From: Bacillota bacterium
GTDB taxonomy: Bacteria; Bacillota; Clostridia; Clostridiales; Clostridiaceae
Reading direction: 5' to 3'
Assembly (NCBI GenBank): GCA_023399035.1
Contig: JAEWQX010000145.1
Location: 1 to 49,976, forward strand
DNA length: 49,976 nucleotides
A program made the position numbers and the translations under genes. Below, in pieces: positions 17,172 through 25,474 of this stretch. Numbering within the stretch: position 1 is the stretch's first letter; each line of letters starts with the position of its first letter. Under the pieces are notes generated by a model. It had not been told where the DNA came from. It saw only the letters and a program-made list of their open reading frames with translations, and searched no databases.

Positions 17172-17957
17172 TTATTTTTCCAGATTCATCAACCTTAAAA
17201 AATTCTTATTAAATTGTATATTAGCTTCATAAGGGTCAATTTCTTTGATTTCTGCAATTTTGTTAATTATATATTCAATATAATCTGATTTATTTCTTTT
17301 TCCTCTGTTAGGTTCAGGTGACATATAAGGGCAGTCTGTTTCCACAAGCATTCTGTCTAAAGGCATATCTTTAGCAACTTCTACTACTTTTTTGGCATTC
17401 TTAAATGTAACTACACCTGTAAATCCTATGTAATATCCTAACTTAACACATTCTCTTGCAAATTCCACACTCCCTGAGAAACAATGGACTACTCCTGTTA
17501 CCTCTGGAAATTCCTTAATTATTTCTAATGTATCCTGATGAGCATCCCTGTCATGAATTACTACTGGAAGACCAAGTTCCTTTGCTAGATTCATATGTCT
17601 TCTAAATACGTCTTTCTGTACTTCTTTAGGAGGATTTTCTTCCCAGTAATAATCAAGTCCTATTTCTCCTATTGCTACAATTTTAGGATTTTCATTAATA
17701 TATTTCTTTATTTCATCTAATGTATCATCCTTCATCTCATATGCATTTTCAGGATGTATTCCTAATGCACCATATATATAATCATATTTTTTTGTAAGTT
17801 CATCTGTTGTCTTTAAGCTTTCATATGATGCAGCACAGTTGAGTATCCCTATAACTCCATTTTCTGTAATCTGCTTAAGCACTTCTTCTCTATCATCATT
17901 AAAAGATTCATCATCATAATGGGCATGACTATCTATAATCTTAAACTTATTATCCAT
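17172..17957 (-). CDS. TatD family metal-dependent deoxyribonuclease
   Basis: Metal-dependent hydrolase of the TIM-barrel TatD family, acting as a 3'-5' DNA exonuclease and possibly on other substrates such as D-aminoacyl-tRNA. The 261 residues show the metal ligands in order: IDSHAHYDD (about residues 8-16), GEIGLDYY with the bridging glutamate (near 97), VIHDRDA (near 132), VHCFSG (near 156) and VETDCPYMSPEP (near 205). ATG 17957 follows TAGGAGAA. It belongs to the conserved metG-tatD-yabE-rnmV-rsmA neighbourhood. Confidence 0.94.
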   Translation of the reverse strand: MDNKFKIIDSHAHYDDESFNDDREEVLKQITENGVIGILNCAASYESLKTTDELTKKYDYIYGALGIHPENAYEMKDDTLDEIKKYINENPKIVAIGEIGLDYYWEENPPKEVQKDVFRRHMNLAKELGLPVVIHDRDAHQDTLEIIKEFPEVTGVVHCFSGSVEFARECVKLGYYIGFTGVVTFKNAKKVVEVAKDMPLDRMLVETDCPYMSPEPNRGKRNKSDYIEYIINKIAEIKEIDPYEANIQFNKNFLRLMNLEK

Positions 17958-17994
17958 AATATTCTTCTCCTAATAATCATTATTTGACACGTTA

Positions 17995-18024
17995 TTGACA
18001 TAATTAAAGTATAATATTTATATT
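17995..18024 (+). promoter_or_regulatory. Plus-strand promoter for a candidate small RNA
   Basis: TTGACA (17995-18000), 18 bases, TATATT (18019-18024) on the strand opposite to the flanking genes. It points at two hairpins and a T-run that end at 18121. Confidence 0.5.
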
Positions 18025-18030
18025 GTAAAG

Positions 18031-18121
18031 TAGTTAAAGCATTATTATTTACCCCTTTTAACCATTTGTTCTCATATGGTTAAAGAACGTCTCATACCCC
18101 TAAGTGAGACGTTCATTTTTT
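18031..18121 (+). ncRNA. Candidate small RNA (about 90 nt) between tatD and the MetRS paralogue
   Basis: Downstream of the plus-strand promoter, hairpin 1 (TTTTAACCAT with ATGGTTAAAG, 18057-18085) is followed directly by hairpin 2 (GAACGTCTCA with TGAGACGTTC, 18085-18114, perfect) and a T-run at 18116-18122. The T-run is on the plus side, while the minus-strand side is CTTTAACC and would be a poor terminator for the gene ending at 18121. ACCCC motifs precede hairpin 1 and lie in the loop of hairpin 2. No coding capacity is visible. Alternative: a terminator hairpin for the minus-strand MetRS paralogue. Confidence 0.45.
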
Positions 18122-19749
18122 TAATTTTTCTTATCTTTGAGTCTTTCAAGTTCTTCTTTAACTGTATTTTTATCTATTCTTTCAAATAATATTTCTAAAT
18201 TATTAATTTTACCCTCTTTTATTTCAACAGGCATCCATACTGAGTTTTTAATTCCAAGGAAACCTCGTATTTTTTCACATGCAAAAGGCATGAATGGTTC
18301 AAGAAGATTACTTAAGTTAGCTATTATCTGTATGCATACATACATACTCTGTGCACATTTATTTTTATCCTTCTTGACATTGACCCAAGGCTTTTCATCA
18401 TCAAAATATTTATTTGATTTTTTTATAAGAGAAAATATATATTCTAACGCCTTCTTGAAGTTTCCTTCTTCAATATTATCTCCAACATCACAGTAAAGTT
18501 TAAACATCTCATCCGTAAACTTTTTATCTACCTTGCCTTGTGGTATCTCTCCATCAAAGTTTTTATTAACAAATGCCAATGTTCTATTAATTAGATTTCC
18601 AAATAATCCGACCAACTCATTGTTATTAGCATTTACAAATGATTTCCAAGTAAAGTCAGTATCTTTTGTTTCAGGACCATTGCTTATTAAATAATATCTT
18701 ATTAAGTCCACATTATACTTTTCTAAAAGATAGTCAGGCCATATAGCCCAGTTCTTTACTGCTGAAAAATTTTTCCCTTCCAGCTTCATATATTCACTTG
18801 AAATTTCCCTTATATTAGGTCTCTTAATTCCGAGACCAGCTAATATTGCTGGAAATATTACTGTATGGAATGGTATATTGTCCTTTCCATGAACAAAATA
18901 AATTCTGCTATCTTCACCATTCCAGTATTCCATGTAGTCTTCACCACGTTCATCGAGACATTTCATGCTTGCTGTAAGATATCCCATTACGGCTTCAATC
19001 CATACATATATTTTTTTATCTTCAAATCCATCGAAAGGAATATCTACACCCCAGTTAAAGTCTCTTGTCACAGCCCTGTCTCTAAGGCCTTCGTTTAAAT
19101 ATCTGTTAGTAATTTTTTGAGCGTTTTCTCTCCATCCATTCTGACGTATATAAATTCTTTTAACATCAGTTTCAAGTTTTGACAATGCAAAAAATAGATG
19201 TTTTGTTTCTTTTATAATAGGTTCCGATTTGCAGAAGATACACTTCTTTTCTAATAATTCTTCACTTTCGAATATCTCAGAACATTCATCACATTGATCT
19301 CCTACTGCATGACTTCCACAAGATGGGCACTTTCCTTCAATATATCTATCTAATAGATATTCATGGCAATTTGGACAATATGTCTGCTCAACTTCTTTTT
19401 CATAGATATATCCCTTATCATATAATTCTTTTATAAATTCACTAACTTTTTTTGAATGATACTCTGTATGTGTTTTTGTAAATATATCAAATGAGAATCC
19501 CAATCCTTCAAAGCACTCTTTAATTTTATCATGATAGTATACGCTTGCTTCTTCAGGTGTCATACCTTCAGCTTTAGCTTTCATTGTAACTGGTGTACCA
19601 TGTGAGTCACTGCCTGAAACAAAAACAACATCATCACCCATAAGTCTGTGATATCTAGCTAACACATCCCCTGGAAGTAATACAGCTATTCTTCCTAAAT
19701 GAAGCTCTCCATTTGCATATGGCCAAGCATTTCCTATTATTACGTTCAA
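18121..19749 (-). CDS. Methionyl-tRNA synthetase paralogue with altered signature motifs
   Basis: A 542-residue class I synthetase core of the MetRS type without the C-terminal tRNA-binding domain. The zinc-knuckle region (CPNC at 125-128, CPSC at 141-144, CDEC at 153-156, IFC at 171-173) is of the four-Cys-pair type. The HIGH motif is HLGR (17-20), where the last histidine is arginine, and the KMSKS region reads KNFSA (326-330), so both ATP-site signatures deviate. Similar second MetRS proteins exist in Firmicutes and some are linked to MetRS-inhibitor resistance; I recall the HLGR variant there, but not this KNFSA form. The start is TTG 19749, with GGGGTGG upstream. It lies directly downstream of metG. 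Activity is uncertain. Confidence 0.82.
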   Translation of the reverse strand: MNVIIGNAWPYANGELHLGRIAVLLPGDVLARYHRLMGDDVVFVSGSDSHGTPVTMKAKAEGMTPEEASVYYHDKIKECFEGLGFSFDIFTKTHTEYHSKKVSEFIKELYDKGYIYEKEVEQTYCPNCHEYLLDRYIEGKCPSCGSHAVGDQCDECSEIFESEELLEKKCIFCKSEPIIKETKHLFFALSKLETDVKRIYIRQNGWRENAQKITNRYLNEGLRDRAVTRDFNWGVDIPFDGFEDKKIYVWIEAVMGYLTASMKCLDERGEDYMEYWNGEDSRIYFVHGKDNIPFHTVIFPAILAGLGIKRPNIREISSEYMKLEGKNFSAVKNWAIWPDYLLEKYNVDLIRYYLISNGPETKDTDFTWKSFVNANNNELVGLFGNLINRTLAFVNKNFDGEIPQGKVDKKFTDEMFKLYCDVGDNIEEGNFKKALEYIFSLIKKSNKYFDDEKPWVNVKKDKNKCAQSMYVCIQIIANLSNLLEPFMPFACEKIRGFLGIKNSVWMPVEIKEGKINNLEILFERIDKNTVKEELERLKDKKN

Positions 19750-19764
19750 AAAACCACCCCTTTT

Positions 19765-19898
19765 TTTAGTTGAGAGTTGAAAGTGGATAATTGAGAGTTA
19801 TTGTGAATATTCCTACGGAATATTTATAAAAATAAATAATTCTAAATTTCGTAGGAATTTATTCATTAACTCTCAACTTTCAACTATTAATTTTCAAC
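19765..19898. repeat. Inverted pair of a short dispersed repeat between metG and its paralogue
   Basis: The left part carries TTGAGAGTTGAAAG-type units leading into an AATATTCCTACGGAATATT hairpin. The right part carries the same units and a TTCCTACGAAATTT-like core in opposite orientation. The metG stop codon TAG (19898) lies inside the first repeat unit on the minus strand. Related single copies occur at about 21865, 24930 and 28090. This looks like a small non-coding mobile or amplified element. Confidence 0.6.
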
Positions 19899-21841
19899 TA
19901 TCTTACTATGCTTCCGCTTAATAAATCACCTGGATCTACTGCTTTTAATACGCTGTCATCATCAGTTGCAGCACATAAAATCATACCTTGTGATAATTCC
20001 CCTCTTAATTTAACTGGCTTTAAGTTTGCAACTAAAACTACATTTTTACCTACTAATTCTTCTGGTTTGTAGTGTGCAGCTATACCTGAAACTACTTGTC
20101 TTTCTTCTCCACCTAAATCTACTTTTAATTTAAGTAATTTCTTAGCTCCTTTTATTGGTTCACAAGCTAATACTTTAACTACTCTTAAGTCAATTTTTTC
20201 AAAATCATCTATTGTGATTTCTTCTTTTATAGGTGTTATTTCTCTCTTAGCTGGAGTTGGGTTCATTTTAGCTCTTAATTCTTCTAATTCAGCTAACTTC
20301 TTATCCACATCTATTCTTGGGAATAAGTTATCACCCTTAATAACTCTAGTTCCAGCTTTAGTTCCATTGAATTCCTTTAATGAACCCCAAGAAAGAACTT
20401 CTGTGTTTATTTGCTCATTTATTTTCTTAGCTGTATCTGGTAAGAATGCTGAAATCATCACTGAAGCAAATCTTAAACTTTCAATTAAGTTATAAAGAAC
20501 TGTTCCAAGTCTTGCTTTCTTATCTTCGTCCTTAGCTAATATCCATGGAGTTGTTTCGTCGATATATTTATTAGCTCTTCCGATTAATTCAAATACATGT
20601 TCTAAAGCTAATGGAAGATTTAACTCATTAACGGCTTCTTCAACTTTTGCAGGAGTGCTTAATGCTAAGTTTATTAACTCATCATCAAATTCACCTTTTT
20701 CAGCTTGCGCTGGAATTTCTCCACCAAAGTATTTTTCTATCATTGCAACTGTTCTAGATAATAAGTTACCTAAGTCATTACAAAGATCTGAATTTATCTT
20801 CTTAATGAATATTTCATTATTGAATAATCCATCTGCTCCAAATGGAATTTCTCTTAATAAATAATATCTTACTGGATCTACTCCAAATTCATTTACTAAA
20901 ACAACTGGATCTACAACATTACCTTTTGATTTAGACATTTTACCGCCATCAACAAGCAACCATCCATGTCCGAATACCTGCTTTGGAAGTGGTAAATCTA
21001 AAGCCATTAACATTATTGGCCAGTAAATAGTATGGAATCTTAAGATATCCTTACCTATTAAATGTACATCTGCAGGCCAGAATTTATCAAATAATTCTTT
21101 GTTGTCCTGTCCGTATCCAAGTGCAGTTATATAGTTTGATAATGCATCAATCCATACATAAACAACATGTTTTTCATCAAATGTTACTGGAACGCCCCAG
21201 TTAAAGCTAGTTCTTGATACACATAAGTCTTGAAGACCTGGTTTTAAGAAGTTGTTTAACATTTCATTCTTTCTTGATTCTGGTTGAATAAAATGCGGAT
21301 TTTCTTCAATATATTTAATTAATCTATCAGCATATTTGCTCATCTTGAAGAAGTAAGCTTCTTCTTTTGATTTTTCAACTGGTCTTCCACAATCAGGACA
21401 GTTTCCATCTACTAACTGAGTATCAGTCCAGAAAGATTCACATGGAGTACAGTACCAACCCTCATAAGAACTCTTATAGATATCTCCTTGATCGTATAGC
21501 TTCTTGAATATATCCTGAACAGCTTTTATATGATAATCTTCAGTTGTTCTAATAAATTTATCATAGCTGATATTCATCATTTTCCAAAGATCTTTTATAC
21601 CTGCAACTATTTCATCTACATGCTCAATAGGAGTAATTCCTTTTTCTTCTGCAATTCTTTGGATTTTTTGACCATGTTCATCTGTTCCAGTTAAAAACAT
21701 TACATCATATCCTGTTAATCTCTTAAATCTAGCTATAGCATCAGCTGCTACTGTAGTATAAGTATTACCTATATGTAGCTTTGTTGATGGATAATAAATT
21801 GGTGTTGTAATATAAAATGGTTTTTTACAATCTTTGCACAT
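19898..21841 (-). CDS. metG: Methionyl-tRNA synthetase
   Basis: Charges tRNA-Met. The 647 residues comprise a catalytic Rossmann domain with HIGN (23-26), zinc cysteines in CTPC and CPDC (about residues 127-145), KMSKSKGNVVDP with an intact KMSKS, an anticodon-binding helical domain, and a C-terminal OB-fold tRNA-binding domain (from about residue 545, DFEKIDLRVVKV). ATG 21841 follows GGAGGAATT. A methionine-specific T-box leader lies upstream, so expression rises when tRNA-Met is uncharged. It is the canonical copy; a motif-degenerate paralogue follows directly downstream. Confidence 0.97.
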   Translation of the reverse strand: MCKDCKKPFYITTPIYYPSTKLHIGNTYTTVAADAIARFKRLTGYDVMFLTGTDEHGQKIQRIAEEKGITPIEHVDEIVAGIKDLWKMMNISYDKFIRTTEDYHIKAVQDIFKKLYDQGDIYKSSYEGWYCTPCESFWTDTQLVDGNCPDCGRPVEKSKEEAYFFKMSKYADRLIKYIEENPHFIQPESRKNEMLNNFLKPGLQDLCVSRTSFNWGVPVTFDEKHVVYVWIDALSNYITALGYGQDNKELFDKFWPADVHLIGKDILRFHTIYWPIMLMALDLPLPKQVFGHGWLLVDGGKMSKSKGNVVDPVVLVNEFGVDPVRYYLLREIPFGADGLFNNEIFIKKINSDLCNDLGNLLSRTVAMIEKYFGGEIPAQAEKGEFDDELINLALSTPAKVEEAVNELNLPLALEHVFELIGRANKYIDETTPWILAKDEDKKARLGTVLYNLIESLRFASVMISAFLPDTAKKINEQINTEVLSWGSLKEFNGTKAGTRVIKGDNLFPRIDVDKKLAELEELRAKMNPTPAKREITPIKEEITIDDFEKIDLRVVKVLACEPIKGAKKLLKLKVDLGGEERQVVSGIAAHYKPEELVGKNVVLVANLKPVKLRGELSQGMILCAATDDDSVLKAVDPGDLLSGSIVR

Positions 21842-21861
21842 TAATTAATTCCTCCAATTAA

Positions 21862-21916
21862 AATAGTTAATAGTTAACAGTTAATAGTTAATAAGAAATT
21901 ACTTCGTAATTTCACA
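21862..21916. repeat. Dispersed repeat copy in the metG leader
   Basis: GTTAATAGTTAACAGTTA-type tandem units followed by a GAAATTACTTCGTAATTTC hairpin. It lies between the T-box terminator and the metG ribosome binding site, so it is part of the metG mRNA 5' region. Confidence 0.5.
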
Positions 21917-21994
21917 AAATATATTTATGATAAACTCTATATTTTTCTTAACTTAAGCTATTAATAGCTCACTATTACGTTGAAAATTTTTTAT

Positions 21995-22280
21995 AAAAAA
22001 ATCTCTATATAAGTATATTAAAACCTATATAGAGACGTATTATACGTGTTACCACTCTATTTCTTATTTACTTCACAATAAATAACTCACTAGGTGACTA
22101 CCATCACCCTGCAATATAACGGTTGCAGCCGTACTTACTTAAATCATATCATATGAGTTCAGAAAGTATACTCTGAGACCATATTCATAAAATTCACAAA
22201 CGCTGACTTTCAGCACATATCAGCTCTCTTATAGAATGCTTATTTTATTACTCTTCTCTTCAATGCATTTTTATTATTAT
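21995..22280 (-). promoter_or_regulatory. T-box leader (methionine) of metG
   Basis: tRNA-sensing attenuator. On the minus strand, Stem I begins with AAGAGAGCTGATATG. The candidate specifier is ATG in GAATATGGTCTC (22180-22182), matching methionine. The T-box bulge AGAGTGGTAACACG lies at 22045-22058. The terminator TCTCTATATAGG / CTTATATAGAGA followed by T7 lies at about 21995-22036. It precedes metG, which agrees with the specifier. Confidence 0.88.
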
Positions 22281-22294
22281 ATTTACCAATACTT

Positions 22295-22323
22295 ATTTTA
22301 GCGAATTTTTTTATTATTATCAA
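22295..22323 (-). promoter_or_regulatory. Sigma-A promoter of the metG T-box transcript
   Basis: Minus-strand TTGATA (22318-22323), 17 bases, TAAAAT (22295-22300), a few bases before the start of the T-box structure. Confidence 0.6.
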
Positions 22324-22551
22324 TGACTATTTGATAAATTACTTTGATTTTAATATATATTTTTTAAAAATTATCCATCATTCTTAAGAAATTAATGTAC
22401 CTCATAACGATATTAATACAAATGAATACAAACTTTTATAGATAAGTAAAACAATTATTATATTATATTACAAATTAAAGTTTTAATGGATATTTTATCT
22501 TTTCAAATAATGATTCTTTCTATGTTATAATTCAATTAAAATTTATAGGAG

Positions 22552-23064
22552 GTGAGAAAAATTAACTCTGTTCAATTACCTAAATTAGGATTACGAAACA
22601 TAAAAACTGCTGTTGCTGTCACTCTCTGTATGATAGTTTTTAATTTAATACACAGAGATAACCCTTTCTTTGCATGTATAGCTGCAGTTTTCTGTATGAA
22701 AGATACAGTTTCAAATAGTATTTCTATGGGCAAAAACAGAATTATAGGTACAATACTTGGCGGAATAATAGGTATCATACTTATTTATTTAAGCACAAAG
22801 TTTACATTTCTATATAGTATAAGCGCTATAGTTACTGGTATTGGAATTTCTATTTCAATATATGTATGTACACTTTTAAAGAAACCTGAATCCGTTATTG
22901 TTTCATGTATCGTAATCAGTGGAATAATGATTAATTACGCTTCACAAGTTAATTCTTATGTTTATGCTATAAACAGAAGTTTTGATACCATAATAGGTAT
23001 AATTATTGCTATTCTAGTAAATAAATATTTTAATCCAATAAAAAGCAATAAGTCTGTTGTATAA
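22552..23064 (+). CDS. Small FUSC/aromatic acid exporter family membrane protein
   Basis: About 167-170 residues with four to five hydrophobic segments; PKLGLRNIKTAVAVTLC near the start and NRSFDTIIGIIIAILVN at the end are typical of the ArAE_1/FUSC-like N-terminal membrane domain, which occurs alone in many Firmicutes. Substrate unknown. The start is unusual. GTG 22552 overlaps the ribosome binding site AGGAGG (22547-22552) and a TAG lies two codons upstream of it, so GTG is an unlikely start. The next in-frame codon at good distance is ATT 22561, eight bases after AGGAGG. A non-canonical AUU start is therefore plausible. It converges on the lysine transporter. Confidence 0.8.
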   Translation: MRKINSVQLPKLGLRNIKTAVAVTLCMIVFNLIHRDNPFFACIAAVFCMKDTVSNSISMGKNRIIGTILGGIIGIILIYLSTKFTFLYSISAIVTGIGISISIYVCTLLKKPESVIVSCIVISGIMINYASQVNSYVYAINRSFDTIIGIIIAILVNKYFNPIKSNKSVV

Positions 23065-23087
23065 TTTTTTATTTTAGATATTAAAAT

Positions 23088-23124
23088 AGCCAGAAGATAA
23101 TTTCATACTAATTATCTTCTGGCT
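23088..23124. terminator. Bidirectional terminator between the FUSC gene and the lysine transporter
   Basis: 15-bp perfect stem AGCCAGAAGATAATT (23088-23102) with 23110-23124, flanked by A-rich and T-rich sides. Confidence 0.85.
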
Positions 23125-23156
23125 TTTAAGTTAATATTTAATATGTTTTATATATT

Positions 23157-24878
23157 CTATTCTTCAACACCATCTACAGGTTTACCAACAAAGTAAACTA
23201 CTGCTCCTGTTACTAATGCTGCAGCTGGAAGCACAATCCATATAGGTAATCCTAATCCTACTGGAATATATCCGCATATTACTGTAATTGATGCAACTGT
23301 CAGTGCATATGGCATTTGTGTTTTTACGTGATCAATATGGTGACATCCTGCGCCCATTGATGACATGATTGTTGTATCTGATATTGGTGAGCAGTGATCT
23401 CCAAATATTGCTCCTGTTAAAACTGCACTTGTACTCATTACTACATATCCAAAATCAGGTGATATTGAAAATGAAAGAGGAATTGCAAGAGGCATTAATA
23501 TTCCCATTGTTCCATATGCAGTTCCTGTAGCAAATGAAATTATTGCACCTAAAATAAATATTATACTTGGAAGCAGGAATTTAGGTACTGAATCTGAAAG
23601 CATCTGAACTAAGAATGCTGCTGTTCCAAGCTCTTTTATTACTGAACTTAATGACCATGCAAGTATTAATATAACCCCTGTTATAATTAATCCCTTCATT
23701 CCATTAACCCATACATCTACTGCTTCTGAGAATGTAAATATCTTTTTGAATACTCCCATTCCTATGGCAACTATAGATGCAAATAAAGCTGACTGAAATA
23801 ATGCTACTGATGCATCAGATGCACTGAATGCTTCTCTTATAGCTGTAAATGACATTGGAGAATTTGTTATTAGCGATTGAAGTGCTGCATCTTCTCCACC
23901 CATTATTGCAGTGTATCCACTATAATAGAAACTTATTAATGCTGATATCATAAGAGCTCCAATTGGAATAATTGCATTCCAGATACTTAATTTAACCCCT
24001 TCTTTTGGAGCGATTTCATCTTCAGCAGCTTTGTCTAATGCAATTTCTTTGTTTGTATCTGAAATATATCCTTGTCTTGCTCTTATTTCCGCTTTTCTCA
24101 TTGGACCGAAATCTCTTAAGAAATATGAAGTTGCAACAACAAATACTAATATTAATATATTGTAGAATCTATAAGGAATAGTATTTAAGAATACTCCAAA
24201 TGCATCTGCACTTTGACCAATTGCTTCAAATCCATCTTTAATTAATCCTACTTCTAATCCAATCCATGTTGATACTATCATTATACCTGCTATTGGTGCT
24301 GCTGTAGCATCTATGATGAATGATAATCTCTCTCTAGATATTTTCATTTTATCAGCAACTGGCTTCATTATTGGTCCAACAATTAATGAATTTGCATAAT
24401 CATCAAAGAAAACTAGAACTCCTAATAACCATGTAATTAATTGTGCACTTCTTGGAGTTTTTGCTCTTTTTGCAAGGGCTTCTGCTATTGCTTTTGCTCC
24501 ACCCATTTTACTTACTAAACTTATAACGCCCCCGATAACCATAACTTGAAGAACAATACCAGCATTCCAAGGATCCGCCAGTGAATTTAAAGCCCTCTGA
24601 ACAAAATCTAAAAATGAATGAATGATTGCGTAAATTACATTATTCCCTGAAATCTGTAATAAGAAACATCCTGATAATGTACCTAGAAATAATGAGATAA
24701 CAACATTTTTAGTTATAAATGCTAATGCTATTGCAACTAATGGTGGTAATATTGTCAACAGCCCAAACCTCGATGCATTGTCTACTGACACATCATCTGC
24801 TGCAAAAGCTACAACTGATGGCATTGTTAACACTAACAGCGTTAATAAAAATACGTAATACTTTCTGAAATTTTTCAT
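23157..24878 (-). CDS. NhaC-family Na+/H+ antiporter-like transporter, probably for lysine
   Basis: Polytopic membrane protein of 573 residues, with an N-terminal signal-like helix and about a dozen further hydrophobic segments. SWIGLEVGLI, FFDDYANSLIVG and FGDHCSPISDTTIMSS are typical NhaC/NhaC-like family signatures. Antiporters of this family that stand behind lysine riboswitches have been predicted to import lysine (called LysW in comparative genomics); the riboswitch directly upstream supports that here, so lysine, rather than sodium-proton exchange, is the inferred substrate. ATG 24878 follows TAGGGGGA. It is monocistronic, with terminators on both sides. Confidence 0.87.
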   Translation of the reverse strand: MKNFRKYYVFLLTLLVLTMPSVVAFAADDVSVDNASRFGLLTILPPLVAIALAFITKNVVISLFLGTLSGCFLLQISGNNVIYAIIHSFLDFVQRALNSLADPWNAGIVLQVMVIGGVISLVSKMGGAKAIAEALAKRAKTPRSAQLITWLLGVLVFFDDYANSLIVGPIMKPVADKMKISRERLSFIIDATAAPIAGIMIVSTWIGLEVGLIKDGFEAIGQSADAFGVFLNTIPYRFYNILILVFVVATSYFLRDFGPMRKAEIRARQGYISDTNKEIALDKAAEDEIAPKEGVKLSIWNAIIPIGALMISALISFYYSGYTAIMGGEDAALQSLITNSPMSFTAIREAFSASDASVALFQSALFASIVAIGMGVFKKIFTFSEAVDVWVNGMKGLIITGVILILAWSLSSVIKELGTAAFLVQMLSDSVPKFLLPSIIFILGAIISFATGTAYGTMGILMPLAIPLSFSISPDFGYVVMSTSAVLTGAIFGDHCSPISDTTIMSSMGAGCHHIDHVKTQMPYALTVASITVICGYIPVGLGLPIWIVLPAAALVTGAVVYFVGKPVDGVEE

Positions 24879-24926
24879 TTATTAATCCCCCTATTAATTA
24901 TTGTGAAAATTTCAAGATATAGAGAT

Positions 24927-24990
24927 TTTTTAGTTGAGAGTTGAAAATTGATAATTAAAATTTTTAATGGATATTCTTAAAAAATATCTT
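24927..24990. repeat. Dispersed repeat copy in the lysine transporter leader
   Basis: TTAGTTGAGAGTTGAAAA followed by TTGATAATT units and a GATATTC...GAATATC-like hairpin. Very similar to the copy at 19768, and located between the riboswitch terminator and the ribosome binding site. Confidence 0.45.
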
Positions 24991-25029
24991 CGATCCTAAT
25001 CATCAGTTCGTATAAAATTCATGTGCCAA

Positions 25030-25285
25030 TAAAAAATGACCTTGAGATACACTCAAGGTCATAAAAATAGCCTAATTAAATAACTAATTTAAATCCATGA
25101 ATGATAGCTCACCACAAAATCACATATTTGTGACAGTGTTATACATATTCTGCATAACCCCAGCCTTATAACCTTAAAGCATTAGTTATAAGCTTCGGCA
25201 ATATTTCCTTTCTTACTACTTCTCAGTGCTTTCCTCCATAGTAATACTATTAAATATCGCGCCTCTATCTCTTTCGTTTATTCAC
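25030..25285 (-). promoter_or_regulatory. Lysine riboswitch (L box)
   Basis: Minus-strand sequence shows the conserved core elements in order: GATAGAGGCGCG, ATGGAGGAAAG, GCCGAAG, GGCTGGGGTTATG, ACACTGTCAC and TGGTGAGCTATC, which match the lysine-riboswitch consensus. The expression platform is a perfect 11-bp terminator stem (25036-25046 with 25052-25062) followed by T6. Lysine binding would stop transcription of the NhaC-family transporter gene. Confidence 0.93.
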
Positions 25286-25305
25286 TTGTTTAGTTTTATA
25301 CTAAT

Positions 25306-25334
25306 ATAATACTGTACTTTCATAATTTTTGCAA
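25306..25334 (-). promoter_or_regulatory. Sigma-A promoter of the lysine-riboswitch transcript
   Basis: Minus-strand TTGCAA (25329-25334), 17 bases, TATTAT (25306-25311), ending about 20 bases before the aptamer begins. Confidence 0.6.
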
Positions 25335-25474
25335 ATGATTTTTGTCGATTTTTATATTTTTTCATTAATTTCAATTATATTCATTAATAGTTTAATATAA
25401 CAAGTCTATAATTTTATTATTTCGAATCTATCTTAGTGATATTCTATAAATAATAATTTATTATAATAATATAT

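Noticed and set aside
22552..22554. GTG as the certain start of the FUSC-family gene
   Set aside because: The GTG overlaps the ribosome binding site and gives no spacing, so I could not accept it as the real start although I list the frame from there.
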